In this document: positions 48,912-57,890 of the stretch, in pieces
Layout: each line of letters begins with the position of its first letter
Position numbering within the stretch: position 1 is the first letter of the stretch
From: Brachynemurus nebulosus
Lineage: Eukaryota; Arthropoda; Insecta; Neuroptera; Myrmeleontidae
Direction of reading: 5' to 3'
Assembly: GCA_035578155.1 (NCBI GenBank)
Contig: JAPWDM010000061.1
Coordinates: 246,001 to 310,000 of the forward strand
Length of the DNA: 64,000 nucleotides
The notes under the pieces: generated by a model
Database searches by the model: none
What the model was told of the DNA's origin: nothing
Seen by the model: the letters and a program-made list of their open reading frames with translations, nothing else
Program-made: the position numbers and the translations under genes

Positions 48912-48974
48912 TATAATAGATGTGTAAAGCGCAACTAGTCTTACAAGATTAATTCAGAATTGTGTTAGCGATTA

Positions 48975-48982
48975 CTTATATA
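48975..48982 (-). promoter_or_regulatory. TATA box, left zinc-finger gene
   Basis: CTTATATA on the plus strand, i.e. TATATAAG read toward the gene, 64 bp upstream of the ATG at 48911. Mirrors 50623-50630. Confidence 0.6.
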
Positions 48983-48983
48983 C

Positions 48984-49072
48984 TCCACCACCACCACCAC
49001 CACCGCCGCCACCACCACCGGCACCACCACCACCACCACCGCCACCACCACCACCACCGCCGCCGAAACCAC
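48984..49072. repeat. CCACCA/CCGCCA microsatellite upstream of the left zinc-finger gene
   Basis: About 30 triplets of CCA/CCG, a strong GC island in AT-rich DNA. On the gene's sense strand it reads GGT/GGC, with many runs of paired G. Mirrors 50532-50622. Confidence 0.9.
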
Positions 49073-49089
49073 CACATCTGTGTTGCTCA

Positions 49090-49777
49090 TTTTACTCCAT
49101 GAAGTAGCTGTTGACATCCGGCTTACACAGTTTACCCCCATTACGCTCTTTCGGTTTGGAAATTAGTTCAGAAAAATGAATGAAGAGCTATATGCAAGTG
49201 TCAGGTGACTCAACACCAACATTAAAATACTTGCTCCTGAATATAGGCAATTACATTGCGTTGCCAACTGGGTTCGTACCTACTGAGAGTCTTATCATAA
49301 TTCAAGATATAATTTGGGAGGTTCTAGTGTGTTGTAAAATAAGAACAATATAAGAATTTATACCAAAAATAATTTATTTTTTAATGAAATATACGTTTAC
49401 AATATTAAAATTAAAAAGTAAATCAATTCATTTTCATATCTGACAGTTACCTTAATCTTACATCTAACATCATACATGTGATAGCTATTTACTAAATTCC
49501 ACATTATGTAAAAAACCACTAGAATAAGTTCCTTTATATGTAATAAAATATTGTCCTGTACGTAAACATTGAATGGTCTGCTCATCCAAATCCGCGAATC
49601 GTTTTGGAAGGAACACTTGAGCATCTGCAAGTTACACCGCAACCGCTGGTCTAAATTAAGTTACTCTAAAGCAACCACACATTCATATGATCAGTGTTTA
49701 TACACCACAACCAATGGAAAATATCAAATAAACATTAGCATTTATTTAGTAATGAGGTATAACGTGTATTTTGAGTA
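49090..49777 (-). other. Left-arm central segment with an uncertain 81-codon ORF
   Basis: The minus-strand frame 49397-49642 (mirrored at 49963-50208 plus) has 81 codons with a hydrophobic second half (VVFYIMWNLVNSY and YFLILIL). A different frame overlaps it on the other strand. It may be a small membrane protein, or chance. Both arms preserve it, but they preserve everything here. Confidence 0.3.
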
Positions 49778-49827
49778 ACAGTGGAATTGACCAATACCTA
49801 TTAATCAGTATTAAAGTTTTTGTTGAA
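49778..49827. other. 50-bp spacer at the centre of the palindrome
   Basis: The only non-palindromic part of the centre. The inverted arms reach TTTTGAGTA at 49777 and TACTCAAAA at 49828. Within the last 25 bp of each arm there are two or three mismatches (for example AACGTG against the mirrored AATGTA). Confidence 0.9.
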
Positions 49828-50531
49828 TACTCAAAATATACATTATACCTCATTACTAAATAAATGTTAATGTTTATTTGATATTTTCCATTGGTTGTGG
49901 TGTATAAACACTGATCATATGAATGTGTGGTTGCTTTAGAGTAACTTAATTTAGACCAGCGGTTGCGGTGTAACTTGCAGATGCTCAAGTGTTCCTTCCA
50001 AAACGATTCGCGGATTTGGATGAGCAGACCATTCAATGTTTACGTACAGGACAATATTTTATTACATATAAAGGAACTTATTCTAGTGGTTTTTTACATA
50101 ATGTGGAATTTAGTAAATAGCTATCACATGTATGATGTTAGATGTAAGATTAAGGTAACTGTCAGATATGAAAATGAATTGATTTACTTTTTAATTTTAA
50201 TATTGTAAACGTATATTTCATTAAAAAATAAATTATTTTTGGTATAAATTCTTATATTGTTCTTATTTTACAACACACTAGAACCTCCCAAATTATATCT
50301 TGAATTATGATAAGACTCTCAGTAGGTACGAACCCAGTTGGCAACGCAATGTAATTGCCTATATTCAGGAGCAAGTATTTTAATGTTGGTGTTGAGTCAC
50401 CTGACACTTGCATATAGCTCTTCATTCATTTTTCTGAACTAATTTCCAAACCGAAAGAGCGTAATGGGGGTAAACTGTGTAAGCCGGATGTCAACAGCTA
50501 CTTCATGGAGTAAAATGAGCAACACAGATGT

Positions 50532-50622
50532 GGTGGTTTCGGCGGCGGTGGTGGTGGTGGTGGCGGTGGTGGTGGTGGTGGTGCCGGTGGTGGTGGCGGC
50601 GGTGGTGGTGGTGGTGGTGGAG
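50532..50622. repeat. GGTGGT/GGCGGT microsatellite upstream of the right zinc-finger gene
   Basis: GGT/GGC triplets end directly at the TATA box of the zinc-finger gene. The purine-rich strand could form two-tier G-quadruplexes; this is inference. Confidence 0.9.
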
Positions 50623-50630
50623 TATATAAG
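50623..50630 (+). promoter_or_regulatory. TATA box, right zinc-finger gene
   Basis: TATATAAG in the right arm, following the GGT-rich tract and preceding the ATG at 50694. An initiator motif is not clear. Confidence 0.6.
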
Positions 50631-50693
50631 TAATCGCTAACACAATTCTGAATTAATCTTGTAAGACTAGTTGCGCTTTACACATCTATTATA

Positions 50694-51560
50694 ATGTTCG
50701 AGTGTACGCGGTGCTATAAAAGCTTCTCGCGGAAAGATTCTCTTTCACGTCATATAAGAAATACACATATGCGGGAATTTTCACCAAAAAGGTTTGAAAA
50801 TAGTTACTCTCTTGATCCGCTAAAAAGACAAACATTAGACACGGCTGATGACTTATCTAGTTATGATACCGGGAGGAATGATGTTGATGATGAATTTCTA
50901 AACAATAAAGTTGAAGAAAGGGTCAATCCACTTGAACAAATAATTAAAGCTGCATCAAAAGCAATTCAAACTAAATTTAATAATTTAAGAAATCAAAATA
51001 ATGTTTACACACCCAGCGATGAGTCTAATAACAGGGTTTTAACTACTTCTGATAGTGGAACTGTTATCATTCCCAAGTTAACTACAGCTTTGCAAACCCT
51101 TTTAGATATTTTATTAATCAAAGAAACTCAAAATAAAGGTGAGGATTCTAATGAACGAATAGCAATAAAACGTCCAGTCAATTCAACGGACCAAGAGCTA
51201 CTTGCTAAGCGTATCAAATACAACGACTCGGAAAATGCTAATGGGCAATCGAAAAAAATAAAATACTGGCATAATCCTAATACTTTAATAGATGAATTAC
51301 GACGTTTATACGAGACTTCAGAGACTGGTGAAAAAATACTCAATATTATTCGGAGTATAGAGGAAAATAAAAACATATTGTTTAACGTTGACGATAGTGA
51401 AGCTTTAATCGAAGAGTTAGATGCTTTAAGAGAAACTACTGTCGGTCAAGAAATATTCTCTATACTTCGTGAACTTCAAAAGGCTGATGTTATTGAGCCA
51501 CTAGGTGATTATCTGGATGAAACTGATAAAGAAGATACTAGCGATTATGATGATGATTAA
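50694..51560 (+). CDS. C2H2 zinc-finger protein, 288 aa (right arm copy)
   Basis: Same protein as the left-arm gene at 48045-48911, with no amino-acid difference in translation. The start ATG lies 64 bp after a TATATAAG box (50623-50630), itself directly downstream of a GGT-rich microsatellite. Preservation of two identical full-length ORFs in inverted arms implies recent selection or gene conversion. A single finger with an acidic tail could be a transcription factor or a terminus-binding protein of the element; this is inference. Confidence 0.85.
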   Translation: MFECTRCYKSFSRKDSLSRHIRNTHMREFSPKRFENSYSLDPLKRQTLDTADDLSSYDTGRNDVDDEFLNNKVEERVNPLEQIIKAASKAIQTKFNNLRNQNNVYTPSDESNNRVLTTSDSGTVIIPKLTTALQTLLDILLIKETQNKGEDSNERIAIKRPVNSTDQELLAKRIKYNDSENANGQSKKIKYWHNPNTLIDELRRLYETSETGEKILNIIRSIEENKNILFNVDDSEALIEELDALRETTVGQEIFSILRELQKADVIEPLGDYLDETDKEDTSDYDDD

Positions 51561-51664
51561 TTTAGATATTGCGTTCAACAAACACCGCGAGATGTCACCA
51601 CCGATTTATTGTCTACAGTAAATTGCTGCTTCGATTGAATTAATGATAAAGTTCTGCACGTCAG

Positions 51665-51885
51665 CCGCAAACACCGCTGCTACCCCGCCACCCTCACAAC
51701 CACCACACAACCACCGAAACCACCATACAAATACCACCGCCACACAAACACCACCGCCGCCACCACATAAACCCCACCGCCACCGCCACACAAACACCAC
51801 CGCCACCGCCACACAACCGCCACACAAACACCGCCACCGCCACAACCGCAACACAACCACCGCATTTGTGTGTTACGTCACCACC
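51665..51885. repeat. ACCGCC/AAACAC compound microsatellite, right arm
   Basis: Inverted copy of 47720-47940 with apparently the same unit order, which is notable because such arrays usually change length quickly. Confidence 0.9.
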
Positions 51886-52057
51886 GCTATATAATTTGCT
51901 GAGTTATACTCCAGCTTATACACCTTATCATGGTTGAAGGGTATAAAATAGTTGAACTTACATAAAATATTATCTATTTACCGGTGGTTGTCAAAGAGTT
52001 AACATCTCTTTCGTTGAAAATTATACTTTCGTGGTAAAACAATTACATTTTGGAACC

Positions 52058-52234
52058 ATGTTAATTTACAATTCAGCGCAGTACACCGCTAGAGAACCTA
52101 GCAAAGGACTTTCGAAACCTAAAATCATTAAACGTAAAACTTTTGAGCAACAACACATTTCACCTGAAAATTTAGCATTCCTTAAATCACTAGGTCTTAA
52201 AGTGAAAAGAACCTGGTACTCACAAATGTGCTAA
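52058..52234 (+). CDS. Small basic protein, about 58 aa (right arm copy)
   Basis: Same as 47371-47547, no amino-acid difference seen. The first ATG is at 52058. The frame is open back to about 51956 without another ATG, and that upstream part also reads like protein (FVENYTFVVKQLHF), so an upstream exon is possible. Function unknown. The LxFLKSLGLKV pattern near the C-terminus is the best search handle. Confidence 0.55.
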   Translation: MLIYNSAQYTAREPSKGLSKPKIIKRKTFEQQHISPENLAFLKSLGLKVKRTWYSQMC

Positions 52235-52343
52235 ATATTATTAACAGTTTGTAATTTGATGGTAAACTAGCAATAGCTATTAATAGCCATTTTCGAATAC
52301 GTTCCACAAATTAACTAACTACCCCCACCACTTTTAATTATTC

Positions 52344-52379
52344 TATATAAAGTTGTGGATTGTGTGAATAAAATTCAGT
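52344..52379 (+). promoter_or_regulatory. TATA box plus TCAGT initiator, right 161-aa gene
   Basis: TATATAAAG (52344-52352) and TCAGT (52375-52379), spaced 33 bases to the initiator A, one base more than in the left arm. The ATG follows at 52400. Confidence 0.75.
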
Positions 52380-52399
52380 TCTATGGTGGCGGTAAAAAA

Positions 52400-52886
52400 A
52401 TGGCGTTTCTTGACATACAAGGCTATCAAGGAGCTAACAACGAATTTTATTTTTAAAGAAGTTGGTATTGCTGCAGAAAATTCGGATGATATATTACATC
52501 TTATATTCGACGCACCGTTTGATTTCAACGAGTTGCCGAAGAAATATCAACGAGTAGCCAGTTGGCTTTACCGAAATTGGCATGGGATACCTTGGTCGTA
52601 TGGATTTATTCCATACAAAAAACTTCATACCATATTGAAACCTATATTAAAGAAGTATGATGTTATATACGTCAAGGGTGTTGAAAAGAAGAAATGGACA
52701 TCAAGTTTGTTTGATGGTACCGAAAACCAGCCGTGGATTTTGAATTTGGAAGAAATATTTGATGTACCGAAGATTTCCATTCTGCGAGATGAATATTATT
52801 CAAGACGCTGTATGCTTCATTCAGATAAAATTTGTTCATTAGAAAATTGTATTCTTTTAAAAAATTTTTATATGGAAAATAAATAG
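52400..52886 (+). pseudogene. 161-aa protein gene, frameshifted right-arm copy
   Basis: The ATG at 52400 starts the same MAFLDIQGY as the left copy. One extra T in the run near 52446-52455 (ATTTTATTTTTAAAG against ATTTTATTTTAAAG) makes the frame stop after about 18 codons. The remaining codons stay intact in a shifted frame and are otherwise the same as the left arm. An upstream GTG/ATG-led frame that bypasses the N-terminus gives a different start and is probably not used. A neighbouring poly-A run is also one base longer. Confidence 0.8.
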
Positions 52887-52919
52887 ATTTTAAGTAATAT
52901 ATAGATTTAAGCAATTTAA

Positions 52920-54079
52920 TTTTTTGTATACATATTCTATAAATAAAATTTAAAAAAAAAATATGTGCGTTTTATTTAATTATTACCCTGCATTCCCCTA
53001 ATTTTTTACAGCAAAAAGTTTCTTTCGTTAACCTATAAGAGTATTAACAAAAATCTTATGAAATTTATTATTCTAATTGAAAAGCATATTTCATGATACA
53101 CCCTGTATACTAAAATATTTATTAAAAATACTAAATATACACCCGTTATATATACATGATATTATTTGTATGTTAATGATAAAGTAGCAAATTCAAAATG
53201 TTCTATGTGTCTATAAAAAATTTTGATTTTACAGACTTAAAAATTTAGTAAAACTCAATGCTGTTATCATTTTTATATTAAGCGACGTGTTTAACTTATA
53301 GTAATTTAAAACCAAAAATTGAACTTTTATTCTGTTTAAAAATGTTAAATACAATACTATTATACCCTAATATAAATATGTATCAGTATTAAAATGATAT
53401 ACATTGATTTTGCTGATTAAACAAATTTTTTGCAATATTTATAAATTATTTTATAATTAGATTTAATACTTATTCATAAATGGCTATACAATTCGTTTAC
53501 TAGTATTCATAAAAATTAAAATTATATACAAATTTTCTTTCTTATTCTCAATATACAGAGTGTATACATAAAATATTTTTAATATACAGAGTCTATACAT
53601 ATGTACATACTGAATTATTTCAGATAATTTTCGTTTGATATAGAAACAGTTTTGTGCTACAGTCAAATTCAAAAATGTTGTGCACCATAAGAAGTAATAT
53701 TTTTTGTAACTTGTTAAAATTTCAAGAACTTTTGTTAGTTAACTAAAAAATTGGTCACTGTAGGTTAAATGTTAAAGTATTAAAACTGATAAAAATAATT
53801 TCTTGCTTGAGGCCTACAATGGGTAATATTTTTTACTAAACAATTTTTTAACTCATTAATATTCCATGACGTCATCTTTCTTATACCAAAAAAACTCCTT
53901 ATATGAGTCTTACGATCATAATTCAGCTAAAACAAACATTTAATTATTAGTTGTTTGTTTATGTTAAAACTGATAAAAATTCCTGGAATTTTCCAAGGTT
54001 AAATATACACAAAAACCCCTGAGTTACAGTTGACACCCAAATTTCCGGCAGTACAGTAGCGGTCAGACATCTGGACCCT
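52920..54079. other. Right-arm AT-rich non-coding segment
   Basis: Mirror of 45521-46690; the same reading applies. It serves as a conserved non-coding spacer between the last gene and the terminus. Confidence 0.5.
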
Positions 54080-55040
54080 GGAGTCTAAAGTTAGTTTTGC
54101 GGTAGCGCTTGGTACAGTGCCCCCACAAAATTTAGCGGCCTCCCCGTGGGTTAGGGTATTCCCCACATTTTTGACTTGGTAGTTCGTTTAAGATGACGTA
54201 ATTAAGGCAAGCGCGTGTTGGGGTCAAGGTTTGCACGTACAGTACGCTTCAAAAAGTGATCGGATACCTTTTTGGTCAGGGGGGCCCGCACTTTTGACAC
54301 GGCAGTGTACCAAAAATTTAAGTACAGTACGTCGTCAAAAGTTTGGGACCACCCCCGAGTTAGGGTATTCCCCACATTTTTTGACGTGATAGTTCGTTTA
54401 AGATGACGTAATTAAGGCAAGCGCGTGTTGGGGCCAAGGTTTGCACGTACAGTACGTTTCAAAAAGTGATCGGATACCTTTTTTGGCTAGGGGGGTCCAC
54501 ACTTTTGACACGGTAGTGTACCAAAAATTTAAGTACAGTACGGTGTCAAAAGTTTGGGACCACCCCCGAGTTAGGGTATTCCCCACATTTTGACGCGGTA
54601 GTGTACCCCATCTATCAAATTGTGGCCTAAAATTCAGTCTGCGCATGCGTCGTGTACTTAAATTCAGTCTGCGCATGCGTTAGGTTTGCATTTCAAAAAC
54701 TATGGTGAGTAATGGGTTAACACAAAACCAAATTGTGACGAAAATAGTGATGATGCATAATGGGTTAACATAAATTAATTTGGTTGCTGGTAATGACTCA
54801 TCTCTTACGAATTTCAAGGCCAACAGTATGAGCGAGTGTGGGGTCAAATGTCAACAACAAATTTTGATACATGTACTTGGTACGTGCCGGGTCAAAGGTT
54901 AAGGTTTGCACATCGATACAGTTTGATGACTCATCAGTTCGGAATGTCTAGTACCGTAAAGTTACACGATTTCAAACATTGGCAAAAGGGTTCAAGTTGG
55001 TTAGTTTTACGGTGTCACAGATCTCTCCTAGCCTATCTAC
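54080..55040. repeat. Diverged right terminal region, with a 210-bp tandem duplication
   Basis: The block starting AGTTCGTTTAAGATGACGTA occurs at 54181 and again at 54391, a period of exactly 210 bp, whereas the left arm has only one such block (about 45370-45420). This accounts for nearly all of the 212-bp length difference between the arms. The tandem GCGCATGCGT repeats lie at about 54645 and 54672. Confidence 0.85.
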
Positions 55041-55048
55041 TATTATAA

Positions 55049-55776
55049 GTATTTATTTATTTTTATCTAGTTGTTCAATTGTTTTGTTGCTTTCTTTTCT
55101 ATGTGGTCAATTATGCCCTGATTACATTTTTGTGATTTTATGAAACTTTAACAAAATTATTAAAATGTACGGTAAGTTGGTATAGGCACATAAAGTTTGA
55201 CATCTTGGTAAAATTACAAGTGTGCAAGTTTTTTGATTGATCAAAGTCTACTCTTAGCTCTAATACAGTATTTCGTTAAATAAATGAAAGTAAGGGTATT
55301 TACATCGTTATAGAAATATGTTGTTATTATTATTGTTATCATACAGGTGTGTTTTCACAAAAAAATCTTATTCTTAATGTTTTTAAAAAATAATATAAAA
55401 AGTCGACAGCGTAGTTCTGAAGCATTATATTTCTTATCACATGATTTTAATTAATAGCAACAACAAATAATAATAAAACGGTATACACTTTTCTTTATTA
55501 AAAATTGTGCGTTTCAATCGTTAATTAAATGAAATATAGTTTGTTTTATTGACAGACATAGTACAACAGTAAAATCTGCTTGTCTGATATTGCTATTATT
55601 ATGAATTGTGATGATAATATTTGTATGTTTTCAAGTGTATGTTTTCATAGTGATTAAAAAATTGATATCAAACTGGGTTGCCTAGGACTCGAACTTAGAA
55701 TTTGCCACGGGCGATTTTAGGAATTTTATTTTTAGTACGCCCGAATTTTTCTGTATTGTAAATACATAACTTATAT
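55049..55776. other. AT-rich sequence right of the palindromic element, no gene seen
   Basis: No repeat or coding region recognised. Confidence 0.35.
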
Positions 55777-57282
55777 AGTAGCCGTCCAAGATAGTCACAC
55801 AAATGTTCCTCTAGTGACTATCTTGGAAGTCATAGACGTCCGTCAGGTGGGGTAAATCCTTACACCAGGAATCCAATGGTACGTAGTGGTCGGTGCAAAT
55901 TTAAGGGGAAGCACGTAAAATTGGAAGATCAGGGGCGTCGGCTAAATTTTATGCGGGGGGTTGGTAAAAATTATTTATCTAAATTTATTTAAAACAAACT
56001 ATTCTAAGAAACAATTTACACCTAAAATTCAGTTCTATAGATAAACGGAATTGAATGTTATATTAATGAATATAAGTGCGACTTTTAGAAAACTAGCAAA
56101 GATGTCGAAAAACCAACTTCACTATCGGATTCATCAGGTAAAAGACGCCAAATAGCCGAAGTTGACAAAAATTCTAGAATATTCTACTCGTCAACTAGCA
56201 GAGATATCAAAAAACAGACTTCACTTTTGATTTAGTTACTAAAAATTAGATTAAGCAGCGCAATTTGACAAAAATTCTAGAATGTTCTATTCGTCAACTA
56301 ACAAAGATATCGAAAAACCGGTTGTACCATTTAATTGGTCATAAAAAAGACGAAATATCACATTTTGATAAATGTTTTAGAATATTCTATTTTGGCTGAC
56401 GAACAGATCATTCTAGAATGTTGGCCAAAATGGAACATTTAGTTTATATTAGTTTAATTTTGGTTGGACAGTCAAATGGTGCAATTAATTTTTCAATATC
56501 TTTGCTACTTGACAATTAGAATATTCTAGAACATTTACCAAAATGTGCTATTTGGTCTCTTTTTAGGTGACCAATTCAATGGCGACGTCTGTGTTTGGAT
56601 ATCTTTGCTAGTTTACGAATAGAATATTCCAGAACATTTATCAAGATAGGCTGTTTGGCCTCTTTTTCAATGACCAATTAAATGCTGTAATTGATTTTTC
56701 GATATCTTTGCTAGTTAACAAATAGAACATTCTAGAATTTTTAACAAACTGTGCTGCTTAATCTCATTTTTAGTGACCAATTCAATAGTGAAGTTTGTTT
56801 TTTGATATCTCTGCTAGTTGACGATTAGAATATTCTAGAATTTTACGTTACTCATTTTGCATTTGCATTTTGCATATTACGTATGCAGAATATGTGCATA
56901 TATGTATGCAATAAAATTTAAAAATTTTTAGTCTATGGGACCCTTGTAGTGTGTAGACGTAGTGTGTGCTAGAGCCCACTATAAAAAATTGGTCATCATG
57001 TTTGTACGGACCAATGTCTTCACTCTAGAAGTCTACATAGACTAATATATTATGTACATATGTATCACACACGACACACATCACACACATTACACGGTAG
57101 CTACCTCACAAGGTACCACACGGCAGGTACACGGGGTATGTAATGTGCTGAGTAAGCAAATATTACATGTGACGCATATGTGCGTATAGACAAGAGCAAA
57201 CATAGTATGTGGATGACGTATGTGTATGTCTATTTCACTCGAAATGTGACTATCTCGGAAGTGACTATCTTGGACGGCTACT
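55777..57282. mobile_element. 1.5-kb TIR element carrying a palindromic repeat array
   Basis: The left end AGTAGCCGTCCAAGATAGTC and the right end, its complement (to GGCTACT at 57282), form TIRs of about 22 bp. GTGACTATCTTGGA is repeated next to both ends (about 55817 and 57261). A purely non-coding interior includes the array at 56080-56850 and a short ACACAC-rich run near 57060-57100. Superfamily unassigned. Confidence 0.65.
56080..56850. repeat. Palindromic array of 101-103-bp units with heat-shock-element-like motifs
   Basis: Units to the left of about 56410 run in one direction, those to the right in the other. The TTCTAGAATATTC-type motif sits at 56172, 56274 and (degenerate) 56375 and 56411; its complement sits at 56519, 56622, 56725 and 56828 (period exactly 103). 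Six of these eight match nTTCnnGAAnnTTCn or its reverse, the three-block heat-shock element. The rest of each unit (GATATCTTTGCTAGTT and similar) is also conserved. Confidence 0.8.
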
Positions 57283-57629
57283 GTATGTACTATTTTTCTT
57301 GAAGCTGAACATTTTTATTGCATAATTTTAAACCATTGCCATTTCAGGTAATCACTTAAGAAAGCCTATATATAACCAGGGACGGATTAACCTATTTTGA
57401 GTCTCTAGATATTTTGTTTTTACCCCCCCCCCCCCCTTTCAAAATATATAGCACGCAAAAATTATAAAACAATAAATAAAGCAAAACTAAATAATGTGAA
57501 AAACTAAAATAATTTTCGAATATTGAATCAAATATTAAAAACAGACACTTTGAGCAGACCCTTTAAAATATCGGGCGCTAGCCATTTGCCTAATTTGTTT
57601 ATGCGATGATCCGACTCTGAATGTGGATA
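57283..57629. other. AT-rich sequence with a poly-C tract
   Basis: CAGGGACGGATTAACC near 57377 looks like a hAT MITE end; a poly-C run of about 15 lies at 57422-57437. No gene is seen. Confidence 0.45.
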
Positions 57630-57890
57630 TTTAATCTGAATTACATTCTCGACAAAGTGGCCCGAAAACGACATTTCATATTACACGACCTAATATTATT
57701 CCAGATAATGGCGAAAATGATTCCAAGCTGCAAGAAATCTGCATTTCTCTAATGCTTAAAAAAGTGTCGATATTTGCTTGGATTACATAGTTGGCCAAGT
57801 GGGCGGAAAGCGATATTCCATATTACACGACCTAATGGTATTCCAATTAATGGCGAAAATTATTTCAGGCTACAAAAAATCTACTCGGAG
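57630..57890. repeat. Two units of the minisatellite also found at 43.1-43.7 kb
   Basis: CATATTACACGACCTAAT and AATGGCGAAAAT phrases occur twice (about 57680-57720 and 57815-57860), matching units inside the hAT element at 42728-43946 (CATATTACACGACTAAAT). This may be a remnant of another copy of that element, with CAGGGACGG at 57377 as an unrelated end. Confidence 0.65.

Larger units (their letters stand above)
44769..55048. mobile_element. 10.26-kb giant palindromic mobile element with 8-bp TSD
   Basis: The element spans 44777-55040. It begins GTAGATAGGCTAGGAGAGAT and ends with its exact complement. TATTATAA stands directly outside both ends (44769-44776, 55041-55048). The left arm (44777-49777) and right arm (49828-55040) are inverted copies separated by 50 bp. 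Each arm carries three genes reading outward. No transposase, integrase, polymerase or helicase is recognisable. An 8-bp duplication is known for hAT, P, Merlin and some MULE elements, but the termini do not resemble hAT ends. Flanks outside the TSD are unrelated to each other, which argues against a read-through assembly artefact. Confidence 0.93.

Noticed and set aside
52383..52886. 167-aa reading of the right-arm copy as a variant protein with a new N-terminus
   Set aside because: The N-terminal part is an out-of-frame reading of the leader and first codons; comparison with the left arm shows a simple frameshift.
44777..55040. Classification as a Polinton/Maverick
   Set aside because: No protein-primed DNA polymerase, integrase, ATPase or capsid gene is present, the duplication is 8 bp rather than 6 bp, and the terminal repeats are far longer than usual.
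44777..55040. Integrated parvovirus or similar small DNA virus dimer
   Set aside because: The 5-kb arm size fits, but no replication helicase or capsid gene is recognisable in any frame. Kept only as an alternative in the findings.
44769..55048. Palindrome as an adapter-skipping or assembly artefact
   Set aside because: Artefact palindromes are exact mirror copies that continue into flanking DNA. Here the arms differ in length and sequence, a non-palindromic spacer exists, the flanks are unrelated, and a perfect 8-bp duplication surrounds it.
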